From: Flavobacteriales bacterium
GTDB lineage: Bacteria > Bacteroidota > Bacteroidia > Flavobacteriales > Flavobacteriaceae
Direction: 5' to 3'
NCBI GenBank assembly: GCA_027065935.1
Contig: JAMONI010000237.1
Span: forward strand, 1-9,806
DNA length: 9,806 bases
The translations under genes were made by a program, and so were the position numbers. The notes below the pieces were generated by a model that saw nothing but the letters and a program-made list of their open reading frames with translations, was not told the origin of the DNA and searched no databases. Within the stretch, counting starts at the first letter, position 1; each line of letters opens with the position of its first letter. Of the stretch, positions 1 through 5,976 are shown piece by piece.

Positions 1-323
1 TGGTAAGTTTTTTCCCTACCGGCGAAAGCCGCCCGTATCAAAAAGGAGCCTTTGGCCGGGTTAAGCCGTTTAAGGATATGAACAACGGCGGATACGGCGC
101 TTGGGAGGTCGTGTTGCGTTATTCTTCCATGCAATTCAGCCGGGATATTGTTGCCTTGCCCGGTAATAACGGCCTGCCCGCCCGAATCGACAATTGGTCT
201 TTCGGCATCAACTGGTATCCGCTTTCGCATTTGCGTGTGATGTATAATTTCGTTCTAACCGGCGACCACGCCCCCACCGGATATTTGTATGCACACTTAA
301 TCCGGGTTCATGTGGACTTTTGA
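1..323 (+). CDS. Phosphate-selective porin (OprO/OprP-like), C-terminal part
   Basis: This is the 3' end of an outer-membrane beta-barrel porin whose start lies left of the window; the first complete codon is at position 3 and the stop TGA is at 321-323. The visible ~106 residues carry features of the phosphate-selective porin O/P family: a 'TGESRPYQ' segment, then 'GAFGRVKP', then 'GAWEVVLRYS', then 'NWSFGINWYP', followed by a last strand ending in Val-Asp-Phe. Alternating hydrophobic residues and a terminal Phe are the usual outer-membrane insertion signal for the BAM complex. The family forms anion- or phosphate-preferring channels; the real substrate cannot be told from this piece. It converges on the groES-type gene and shares a terminator with it. 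Confidence is good for the family and low for the substrate. Confidence 0.8.
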   Translation, partial: VSFFPTGESRPYQKGAFGRVKPFKDMNNGGYGAWEVVLRYSSMQFSRDIVALPGNNGLPARIDNWSFGINWYPLSHLRVMYNFVLTGDHAPTGYLYAHLIRVHVDF

Positions 324-346
324 AAAAAAAACCAATGTTCTTCAAT

Positions 347-381
347 AAAAAAACCGCCCCGTTGAAGGACGGTTTTTTTTT
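347..381. terminator. Bidirectional rho-independent terminator between porin and groES
   Basis: An A-run (347-353) leads into ACCGCCC (353-359), a 7-nt loop (360-366), GGACGGT (367-373) and a T-run to 381. The arms pair with one C/A mismatch in plus-strand RNA. In minus-strand RNA the same position is a U-G wobble, so the hairpin is better for the groES transcript. It lies 23 nt past the porin stop and 22 nt past the groES stop, as expected between convergent genes. Confidence 0.8.
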
Positions 382-403
382 CATTCGATTTTTGACACAA
401 AAG

Positions 404-691
404 TTAAATACTTTCCACTTCACTCACCTTTGCCAAAATGTCAGCATAAGGCAGTATCAAGTATTCCTTTCCGTCCAGCTCGATTTTGTTTCCGGCATAT
501 TTTTTATACAAAACCACATCGCCGGGTGCAATGGCGGCATCTTCAATATTTCCCAATGCTACCACGCGTGCCACTGCGGGCTTTTCTTTGGCGGTATCCG
601 GGATAATGATTCCCGAAGGTGTCTTACTTTCGGCGAATTCGTCCGTAAGTTCCAGTAATACGTTTTCGTTTAGCGGTGTTAGTTCTTTCAT
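404..691 (-). CDS. GroES-family co-chaperonin, orphan paralogue
   Basis: The 95-residue protein matches the chaperonin-10 fold over its whole length: an N-terminal strand 'PLNENVLLEL', a mobile loop ending in 'SGIIIPD' (residues 26-32; the Ile-Ile-Ile triplet sits where E. coli GroES has Ile-Val-Leu, the part that docks on GroEL), then 'APGDVVLYKKYAG' and the C-terminal 'LILPYADILAKV'. The roof hairpin region looks short. GroES normally caps the GroEL ring to close the folding chamber in the cytoplasm. No groEL is next to it: the porin lies downstream, and a glutaredoxin fusion gene lies 26 nt upstream and probably shares its transcript. No CIRCE heat-shock element (TTAGCACTC-N9-GAGTGCTAA) is seen. 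This suggests a second, specialised GroES copy rather than the main one, so no gene symbol is given. The start ATG at 689-691 fits the family length. Confidence 0.85.
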   Translation of the reverse strand: MKELTPLNENVLLELTDEFAESKTPSGIIIPDTAKEKPAVARVVALGNIEDAAIAPGDVVLYKKYAGNKIELDGKEYLILPYADILAKVSEVESI

Positions 692-717
692 AGTCTTATG
701 TTTTTATTTTTTTAAGG

Positions 718-1296
718 TTATTCGGTTGGTATGTCTAATAGTTTACTGATTTTGGGCACATCGAATCCGATGATGATTTGTCCGTTAATATCGGTTTGCG
801 GTACGCCGCGTTGTCCGCTTTTGCGCACCATTTCTTCGGCCGCTTTTTGGTCCGAAGCCACATTAATGTCGGTATAACGAATACCGTGTTTGTCCAAATA
901 TTGTTTTAGTTTGTTACAATACGGACACGAAGGAGTGGAATATACGGTTACGCGTTTTTGCACTTTACCGCCGGACCGGTATTTTTTGATTCCTTCACCC
1001 GAAAATACTTGCTTGTAGTAAGAAGCGGGTTGACATCCTTTGACGACATTTTTTACCCGGTTATTTTTCCATACCACTACGGCCGGAACCGAAGCGATAC
1101 CCATTTTCGGGTGCATATCGCGCACTTGCGTTACATCCACCAAGAAAACCGTATCGTCCACGTCCGTATTTTCAATATTTCTTAAGGCACATTCCGAGGC
1201 TTCGTTGCCCGGTTTGTAAAACAGCAAAAACGCTTTGTTTTTTTCCTTCGACTTATCGATAAAATCGCTAAAACTCGTTACCTTTGCATGGTCCAT
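718..1296 (-). CDS. Thioredoxin-like plus glutaredoxin fusion protein
   Basis: The 192-residue protein has two thioredoxin folds. Residues ~1-105 resemble thioredoxin ('FLLFYKPGNE', then 'MGIASVPAVVVWKN' with the cis-Pro at ~71), but where thioredoxin has CxxC this domain has Asn-Glu-Ala-Ser, so it should be redox-inactive. Residues ~115-189 are a glutaredoxin/NrdH-like domain with the active site CPYC (124-127) after 'VTVYSTPS', cis-Pro in 'RGVPQT' (~166) and 'GQIIIGFD'. The likely role is cytoplasmic thiol-disulfide exchange; the partner is unknown. The ATG at 1294-1296 is chosen because AAGGAG sits 4 nt upstream and a strong promoter box covers 1318-1325, which excludes the TTG codon at 1318-1320. 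groES follows after 26 nt, probably in the same transcript. Confidence is high for the domains and low for the physiological role. Confidence 0.83.
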   Translation of the reverse strand: MDHAKVTSFSDFIDKSKEKNKAFLLFYKPGNEASECALRNIENTDVDDTVFLVDVTQVRDMHPKMGIASVPAVVVWKNNRVKNVVKGCQPASYYKQVFSGEGIKKYRSGGKVQKRVTVYSTPSCPYCNKLKQYLDKHGIRYTDINVASDQKAAEEMVRKSGQRGVPQTDINGQIIIGFDVPKISKLLDIPTE

Positions 1297-1317
1297 TCGA
1301 CTCCTTCGTTTTGAAGG

Positions 1318-1345
1318 CAAATTTACAAGAAGTATGCCAATACAA
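1318..1345 (-). promoter_or_regulatory. Bacteroidota-type promoter for the glutaredoxin fusion-groES unit
   Basis: On the minus strand TAAATTTG (1318-1325) matches the -7 consensus TAnnTTTG fully, with TTG (1343-1345) 17 nt upstream, within the 17-23 nt range reported for this phylum. There are 21 nt between the box and the chosen ATG, leaving room for a short leader that contains the AAGGAG ribosome site. Confidence 0.65.
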
Positions 1346-1425
1346 ATCCCGGGCGGTTCAGTGTCAATTTGTCATCAATCGTACAGACGGAAGGGTTTGT
1401 GGAAAAATCAAAAAAATAAAAACCA

Positions 1426-2256
1426 ATGAAATCAAGGAAATCAAGTCGTGAGACTCGACCCGGACAGCGAAAATCAAGCAAAAGAACGTGGTCAAACGCT
1501 GGAAAAAAAGTGGTGGTAAAAAAGAAAAAACAACTATCACCGGAATGGCCGATGCGTTTAAACAAATACTTGGCACACGCCGGCATTGCTTCACGCCGGG
1601 GAGCGGATGAATTGATACGTAACGGAACGGTTACGGTCAACGGCGAAGTAATAACCGAAATGGGCTTCAAGGTCAATCCGGATGACGAAGTGCGTTTTGG
1701 CGGTCAATTGATTCGCCCCGAAAAGAAAGTGTATGTTTTGCTCAATAAACCCAAGAATTACATTACCACAACCAAAGACGAACGCAATCGCAAAACGGTT
1801 ATGGATTTGGTGAGTGAGCCTGCAAAGAAATATCGTATTTTTCCGGTGGGGCGACTCGACAGGAAAACCACCGGCGTACTCCTGCTGACCAACGACGGCG
1901 AATTGGCCGAAAAGTTACTGCATCCGAAGAACAAGGTGGAAAAAATCTATCACGTGGTTTTGGACCGCAACTTAAAACAATCCGATTTGCAAAAAATTCG
2001 CGAAGGATTAAAACTCAGCGACGGACCGATTTATGTGGATGATATTTCCTATATCAAAGGCGCACCGCACAGCGAAGTCGGGATTAAAATTCATTCGGGG
2101 CGCAACCGGATTGTTCGCCGTATCTTCGAGCATTTGGGATATGACGTCAAAAAACTCGACCGCGTTATGTTCGCCGGACTGAGCAAAAAAGGCTTGGAAC
2201 GCGGCAAATGGCGCTACCTTTCCGACCGGGAAGTGAATTTTTTGAAGATGTTGTGA
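1426..2256 (+). CDS. rluB: 23S rRNA pseudouridine synthase, RluB/RsuA family
   Basis: The 276-residue protein converts uridine to pseudouridine in ribosomal RNA. Residues 1-42 form a Lys/Arg/Ser-rich tail of the kind common in Bacteroidota members of this family. Residues ~43-90 are an S4 RNA-binding domain ('MRLNKYLAHAGIASRR', then 'ELIRNGTVTVNG'). The synthase domain follows, with 'YVLLNKPKNYITT' and the catalytic motif 'PVGRLDRKTTGVLLLTND', in which Asp145 is the expected nucleophile. 'SGRNRIVRRIFEHLGY' near residue 225-240 is also typical. Similarity to RluB (23S position 2605 in E. coli) seems closest, but RsuA and RluF share these motifs, so the target base is inferred. It is divergent from the glutaredoxin gene and 26 nt before the nuclease gene. 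The ATG at 1426 keeps the basic tail; without it Met43 would start the S4 domain directly. Confidence 0.85.
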   Translation: MKSRKSSRETRPGQRKSSKRTWSNAGKKVVVKKKKQLSPEWPMRLNKYLAHAGIASRRGADELIRNGTVTVNGEVITEMGFKVNPDDEVRFGGQLIRPEKKVYVLLNKPKNYITTTKDERNRKTVMDLVSEPAKKYRIFPVGRLDRKTTGVLLLTNDGELAEKLLHPKNKVEKIYHVVLDRNLKQSDLQKIREGLKLSDGPIYVDDISYIKGAPHSEVGIKIHSGRNRIVRRIFEHLGYDVKKLDRVMFAGLSKKGLERGKWRYLSDREVNFLKML

Positions 2257-2282
2257 GGGGGTATTTCAAAAAACACAAAACA

Positions 2283-2960
2283 ATGAAACCGCAATTAACT
2301 TATTCCGAAGCAATTGCAAGAGTATTGGAAGATAACGGTGGAGCGGCACACTTAAGTTACATCTACGAACACTTGGAGACCTATCGCAAGATGACCGGAA
2401 AAACACCGGAAAAAACCATTCAGGAACGGCTCCAACGAGATGAGCGTTTCACAAGAATCGGACGGGGAATTTATGCCCTTACGGAAGTGCTGAGCAAATT
2501 GGAGAATAACGATACGGGTGTTTTTGAAATCAAATCCAATCAAATCGTTTTCGTAAAAAAAGAACAAACCGAAGCTGTAAAAAAGACAAAAATCAGGCTC
2601 GGTCAAAATAAATTTCGAAGCGAATTATTAAAAACCCTAAAAGCTTGCCCGATCACCGGCATTGACGACAAACGCCTTTTGATTGCGTCACATATCAAAC
2701 CATGGGTTTTCAGCACTCCCGAAGAACGTTTAAACCCGCTTAACGGTCTATTGCTTTCTCCTTTATTCGACAGATTGTTTGATAAAAGCGTCGGACTTAT
2801 CACTTTCACACCGGAAAAATATATTTTGATATCCGACAAACTATCTCCGAAAAACCGAAAAAAACTAGGCATTCCACACAAGACTATCATCAAGTCTTTG
2901 CCCGTTGAAGGAAGAGAAGAATTCTTGGAGTTTCATAGAAAATATATTTTTCAGGGGTGA
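2283..2960 (+). CDS. HARE-HTH and HNH-domain endonuclease
   Basis: The 225-residue protein appears to join a DNA-reading domain to a nuclease. Residues ~3-66 fit the HARE-HTH winged-helix pattern ('LTYSEAIARVLEDNGGAAHL', 'TGKTPEKTIQERLQRDERF', 'RIGRGIYAL'), a module known from restriction enzymes and eukaryotic chromatin proteins and proposed to sense DNA modification. Residues ~67-108 are a charged, Lys-rich linker. Residues ~110-182 fit the HNH_2 type: 'CPITG' (Cys122), 'ASHIKPW' with His137 as likely general base, 'LNPLNGLLLSP' with Asn154, and 'LFDRLFD'. The likely role is restriction or defence by DNA cleavage; the target is unknown. No methyltransferase is seen in the window. The ATG at 2283 is chosen because an earlier in-frame ATG at 2208 would overlap the rRNA enzyme by ~49 nt and add 25 residues outside the conserved domain. 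It follows the rRNA gene by 26 nt and may be read with it. Confidence 0.75.
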   Translation: MKPQLTYSEAIARVLEDNGGAAHLSYIYEHLETYRKMTGKTPEKTIQERLQRDERFTRIGRGIYALTEVLSKLENNDTGVFEIKSNQIVFVKKEQTEAVKKTKIRLGQNKFRSELLKTLKACPITGIDDKRLLIASHIKPWVFSTPEERLNPLNGLLLSPLFDRLFDKSVGLITFTPEKYILISDKLSPKNRKKLGIPHKTIIKSLPVEGREEFLEFHRKYIFQG

Positions 2961-3063
2961 TAAACCACCGGCTTATCAAAGATTTTGCATGCCATAACTA
3001 TAGCCGTCTTCAAACCATTTGTCGTCAATCCGAACGATAAACACTTAACTGCGCTCTTCCTTA

Positions 3064-4191
3064 TCACTCCTTCGAGTAATTGGGTGCGTTTTTACGCATC
3101 AACACGTCGTGGGGATGACTTTCGGCTAAACCCGCCCGGGATATTTTAACAAAACGTCCCGTCCGGCGAAGGGTATCGATATCTTTTGTACCGCAATATC
3201 CCATTCCCGAGCGCAATCCGCCCGTGAGTTGAAACAACACATCGGCCGCACCGCCTTTATAGGGGGTTAAAGCTTCGATACCTTCGGGGACTAATTTCTT
3301 AGCATTTTTGTCTTCCTGAAAATAACGATCTTTACTTCCGCGTTGCATTGCCGAAACGGATCCCATACCTTCGTAAATCTTATATTTCTTTCCGTCGATT
3401 TCAACCAACTCGCCCAATGCTTCATCCGTACCTGCCAGCAATCCGCCTATCATAACCGCGTGCGCCCCCGCCCCGATAGCTTTGGTAATATCTCCCGATT
3501 GCTTGATGCCTCCGTCGGCAATTATTCCTATATCCGTGTCTTTCAAGACTTCATAAATATCCATAATAGCCGTAATTTGCGGCACCCCTACACCCGCCAC
3601 CACGCGCGTAGTGCAAATAGCTCCGGGGCCAACGCCTATTTTGACCGCATCGGCTCCGGCTTCCGCCAAATCCATCGCCGCACGGGCGGTCACAATATTA
3701 CCGGCCACCACTTCGAGGGAAGGAAAAACCCGTTTGATTTGCCTTAAAGCCTCTATCACCCTAACCGAATGGCCGTGAGCCGAATCCAATGTAATTACAT
3801 CCACGCCCGCCCCTGTGAGCGCTTCAACCCTCGACATAATATCCCGGCCGATACCCACTGCAGCTCCTACAAGCAAATTGCCCTTGTCATCCGTCACGGC
3901 TCGAGGGAAAGCCTTGCCGTCAAAAGCATACGACTTCACGGCCTTCACCGCCTCGGCTTGACGTTCAATACTCATATTTTTATGAATAAACCCCAAACCG
4001 CCTTGTAATGCCATGGCAATCGCCATCCGCTTGCCCGTAACGGTATCCATTGCCGCACTCAACACCGGAATGTTCAACTTAATATTTCGGGTCAAGCGGG
4101 TTTGTAACGAAACTTCTCCGGGCAACACTTCGGAATAAGCCGGAACGAGCAACACGTCGTCAAAAGTTAAAGCTTCGGAAATTATTTTCAT
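3064..4191 (-). CDS. guaB: IMP dehydrogenase without CBS domains
   Basis: The 375-residue enzyme oxidises IMP to XMP with NAD+, the rate-limiting step to GMP, in the cytoplasm. The catalytic barrel is complete: '[10 protein letters not shown]', '[12 protein letters not shown]', 'LDSAHGHS' (Asp136), '[11 protein letters not shown]' with catalytic Cys193, '[11 protein letters not shown]', 'GMGSVSAM', and the flap with the Arg289-Tyr290 pair ('SKDRYFQ'), then '[12 protein letters not shown]'. Most bacterial GuaB proteins have about 490 residues, with a pair of CBS modules inserted after '[10 protein letters not shown]'. Here that element (residues 70-79) is followed by only ~21 residues before '[13 protein letters not shown]' (101-113), so the CBS pair is absent with no frameshift. 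The flap and its Arg-Tyr pair separate it from GMP reductase. The start is the ATG at 4189-4191, 35 nt after the guaA stop; a GTG at 4234-4236 would overlap guaA and add 15 atypical residues. Confidence 0.93.
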   Translation of the reverse strand: MKIISEALTFDDVLLVPAYSEVLPGEVSLQTRLTRNIKLNIPVLSAAMDTVTGKRMAIAMALQGGLGFIHKNMSIERQAEAVKAVKSYAFDGKAFPRAVTDDKGNLLVGAAVGIGRDIMSRVEALTGAGVDVITLDSAHGHSVRVIEALRQIKRVFPSLEVVAGNIVTARAAMDLAEAGADAVKIGVGPGAICTTRVVAGVGVPQITAIMDIYEVLKDTDIGIIADGGIKQSGDITKAIGAGAHAVMIGGLLAGTDEALGELVEIDGKKYKIYEGMGSVSAMQRGSKDRYFQEDKNAKKLVPEGIEALTPYKGGAADVLFQLTGGLRSGMGYCGTKDIDTLRRTGRFVKISRAGLAESHPHDVLMRKNAPNYSKE

Positions 4192-4226
4192 CGTTTTTTG
4201 TTTATTTCTTGTTATAATCCGAATTA

Positions 4227-5807
4227 CTATTCCCACTCGATTGTAGCGGGCGGTTTGTTGCTGATATCATAAACCACCCGGTTGATGCCCCTTACTTCAT
4301 TGATGATTCTTGTGGAAACCTTATCCAAAAAATCATAAGGCAACCGGGACCACGTGGCCGTCATAAAATCTTTCGTGTCGGCCGAGCGAATCACCGCCGT
4401 GTACTCGTAAGTGCGTTCGTCGCCCATGACACCAACGGATTTAACGGGAAGCAACACCACAAACGCCTGACTGACTTGATCATATAAACCGTGCCGGTGA
4501 AGTTCCTCCGTAAAAATAAAGTCCGCTTCTTGCAAAATGCGGACTTTTTCCCGGTCGATAGCACCCAAAATCCTGATACCCAATCCCGGTCCGGGAAAGG
4601 GATGGCGCATAATCATTTGCTTGGGAATTCCCAATTGCAAACCTATTTTTCTTACCTCGTCTTTAAAGAACGCTCTCAGCGGTTCGAGCAGTTCCAGTTC
4701 CATTTCATCCGGCAAACCGCCTACATTGTGATGCGACTTAATCGTGACCGAAGGGCCGCCTTGGGGCGATTTGGATTCTATAACATCCGGATAAATGGTG
4801 CCTTGTGCCAAAAAATGCACATCTTTTATTTTCAAGGCTTCCCGGTTAAAGATTTCGACAAACTTTCGGCCTATGATTTTTCTTTTTTTCTCGGGGTCGG
4901 ATACACCTTTAAGGGCTTGAAAAAACTCTTCGGCGGCATCCACGTGAATAATGTTCATCCGGAAATGTCGCCCGAAGGTTTGCATGACCGATTCGCTTTC
5001 ATTTTTTCGCATCAGTCCCGTATCCACATGAATACAAGTCAGTTGTTTGCCTATGGCTTTATGAATCAACACGGCGGCAACGGAAGAGTCCACCCCGCCC
5101 GACAACCCCAAGACCACCTTCTTGTTTCCTACTTTTTCTTTAATTTGCCTAATGCCTGTTCGGATAATATCCGTCAGGTCCCAGTTCCGTTCCGCATCAC
5201 ATATATCAAACACAAAATTTTTCAATATTTGGGCGCCGTATTCGGTATGCGCCACTTCGGGATGAAATTGAACGGCATATAGAGGTTTTTCGATATGCTC
5301 CATTGCGGCAATACCCGAAGAAGAGTTACCCGTAGCAACAAAGCCGCCGGGCAATCGCCGAACGGTGTCGAAATGACTCATCCACACCGTAAATGCATCG
5401 GGTGTACCTTGCAAAAGCAAGCTTTTTTCATGAAGGGACTTCCTAAACAAGGTCCGGCCGTATTCTCCGGCTTCGCCGCGTTCCACCTTAGCACCGGACA
5501 AGTGGGCCAACAATTGCATACCGTAGCAAATACCCAATACGGGAATCCCTTCATTCAATAAATTTTCGGAAACAAGCTTGGCGCCGGGTTCGGTAACCGA
5601 AGACGGTCCGCCCGAAAGAATAATACCCGCAGGCTTACGCCGCAGGATTACTTCGAGAGGCGTGTCATAAGGTAAAATTTCGGAATAAACACCTAATTCT
5701 CTGATTCTTCGGGAAATAAGCCGGCTGTATTGCGAGCCGAAGTCCAAAACAAGAATTCCTTTTTGAAGAAGTGATGGACGGGGTTGTGCAGTATTTTTTG
5801 TTCCCAT
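4227..5807 (-). CDS. guaA: GMP synthase (glutamine-hydrolysing)
   Basis: The 526-residue enzyme makes GMP from XMP, ATP and glutamine. Residues ~16-205 are a class I glutamine amidotransferase with 'LDFGSQYS', the nucleophile Cys94 in 'GICYGMQ', and His182/Glu184 in 'QFHPEV'. Residues ~215-400 are the ATP-pyrophosphatase domain with the P-loop 'SGGVDSS' (236-242), 'THVD'-like 'IHVDTGLMR' and '[12 protein letters not shown]'. The C-terminal dimerisation domain includes '[14 protein letters not shown]' and ends in 'KPPATIEWE', as in complete GuaA proteins. Its length matches the family. The ATG at 5805-5807 is preferred over the TTG two codons earlier, which lies in a promoter-like box. guaB follows after 35 nt, so the two consecutive enzymes of GMP synthesis probably share a transcript, in the order guaA-guaB, the reverse of E. 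coli guaBA. Confidence 0.96.
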   Translation of the reverse strand: MGTKNTAQPRPSLLQKGILVLDFGSQYSRLISRRIRELGVYSEILPYDTPLEVILRRKPAGIILSGGPSSVTEPGAKLVSENLLNEGIPVLGICYGMQLLAHLSGAKVERGEAGEYGRTLFRKSLHEKSLLLQGTPDAFTVWMSHFDTVRRLPGGFVATGNSSSGIAAMEHIEKPLYAVQFHPEVAHTEYGAQILKNFVFDICDAERNWDLTDIIRTGIRQIKEKVGNKKVVLGLSGGVDSSVAAVLIHKAIGKQLTCIHVDTGLMRKNESESVMQTFGRHFRMNIIHVDAAEEFFQALKGVSDPEKKRKIIGRKFVEIFNREALKIKDVHFLAQGTIYPDVIESKSPQGGPSVTIKSHHNVGGLPDEMELELLEPLRAFFKDEVRKIGLQLGIPKQMIMRHPFPGPGLGIRILGAIDREKVRILQEADFIFTEELHRHGLYDQVSQAFVVLLPVKSVGVMGDERTYEYTAVIRSADTKDFMTATWSRLPYDFLDKVSTRIINEVRGINRVVYDISNKPPATIEWE

Positions 5808-5810
5808 TTG

Positions 5811-5841
5811 CAAATGTAAACAAAACTTCGGAAGCGACCAA
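5811..5841 (-). promoter_or_regulatory. Bacteroidota-type promoter for guaA-guaB
   Basis: On the minus strand TACATTTG (5811-5818) matches TAnnTTTG fully and TTG (5839-5841) lies 20 nt upstream. Only 3 nt separate the box from the guaA ATG, against 13-21 nt for the other boxes in this window, so the transcript would begin at or near the A of ATG. Either the mRNA is leaderless or this match is fortuitous. Confidence 0.5.
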
Positions 5842-5891
5842 CTCCTATTGGAAAATCAATTTTGCCAACCGAAACCGTTTGTAAAAATCAC

Positions 5892-5917
5892 AAAATCATT
5901 GAATCTCGTATGATTTT
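5892..5917. repeat. Perfect 8-bp inverted repeat upstream of guaA
   Basis: AAAATCAT (5892-5899) and ATGATTTT (5910-5917) are perfect inverse complements around a 10-nt spacer. The repeat lies between the gdhA terminator and the guaA promoter motif. It is AT-rich, so a weak RNA hairpin; it could be an operator, a second weak terminator, or chance. Confidence 0.45.
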
Positions 5918-5921
5918 ATTC

Positions 5922-5951
5922 AACAAAAGCGACCCGATTGCGGATCGCTTT
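5922..5951 (-). terminator. Rho-independent terminator of gdhA
   Basis: In minus-strand RNA AAAGCGATCC, loop GCAATC, then GGGTCGCTTT form a 10-bp stem (one U-G wobble), with arms at 5942-5951 and 5926-5935. It begins 25 nt past the gdhA stop and its arm ends in TTT, followed by TGTTG. It should separate gdhA from guaA, which needs its own promoter. Confidence 0.75.
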
Positions 5952-5976
5952 CAAACGATATTCGGAGGGGGATTGC

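Noticed and set aside
1297..1320. TTG start for the glutaredoxin fusion
   Set aside because: The TTG overlaps the -7 promoter box, while the ATG at 1296 has AAGGAG at a fair distance.
2208..2282. Upstream ATG for the HNH nuclease inside the rRNA enzyme gene
   Set aside because: The extra 25 residues do not belong to the HARE-HTH domain and simply read the end of the upstream gene in another frame.
2283..2960. Recent horizontal transfer of the nuclease gene from its AGA/AGG use
   Set aside because: It uses AGA/AGG for 6 of 15 Arg, more than the rRNA enzyme (3 of 26), but hemW in the same window shows a similar share (about 9 of 26), so this is not evidence of foreign origin.
2958..2978. Hairpin TGATAA / TTATCA as a terminator after the nuclease gene
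   Set aside because: Only 6 bp with one G-C pair and no T-run follows; no convincing terminator was seen between the nuclease gene and guaB.
3064..4236. Short GuaB-like protein as GMP reductase (GuaC)
   Set aside because: GMP reductase also lacks CBS domains, but this protein has the IMPDH flap with the Arg-Tyr pair, 'GMGSVSAM' and '[12 protein letters not shown]', which belong to IMPDH.
4192..4236. Upstream GTG start for guaB
   Set aside because: It would overlap the guaA stop and add 15 residues outside the family; the ATG at 4191 begins the conserved N-terminus.
4491..5282. Long plus-strand frame opposite guaA, and similar frames opposite gdhA and guaB
   Set aside because: These are antisense shadows of strongly conserved enzymes and contain no recognisable domain.
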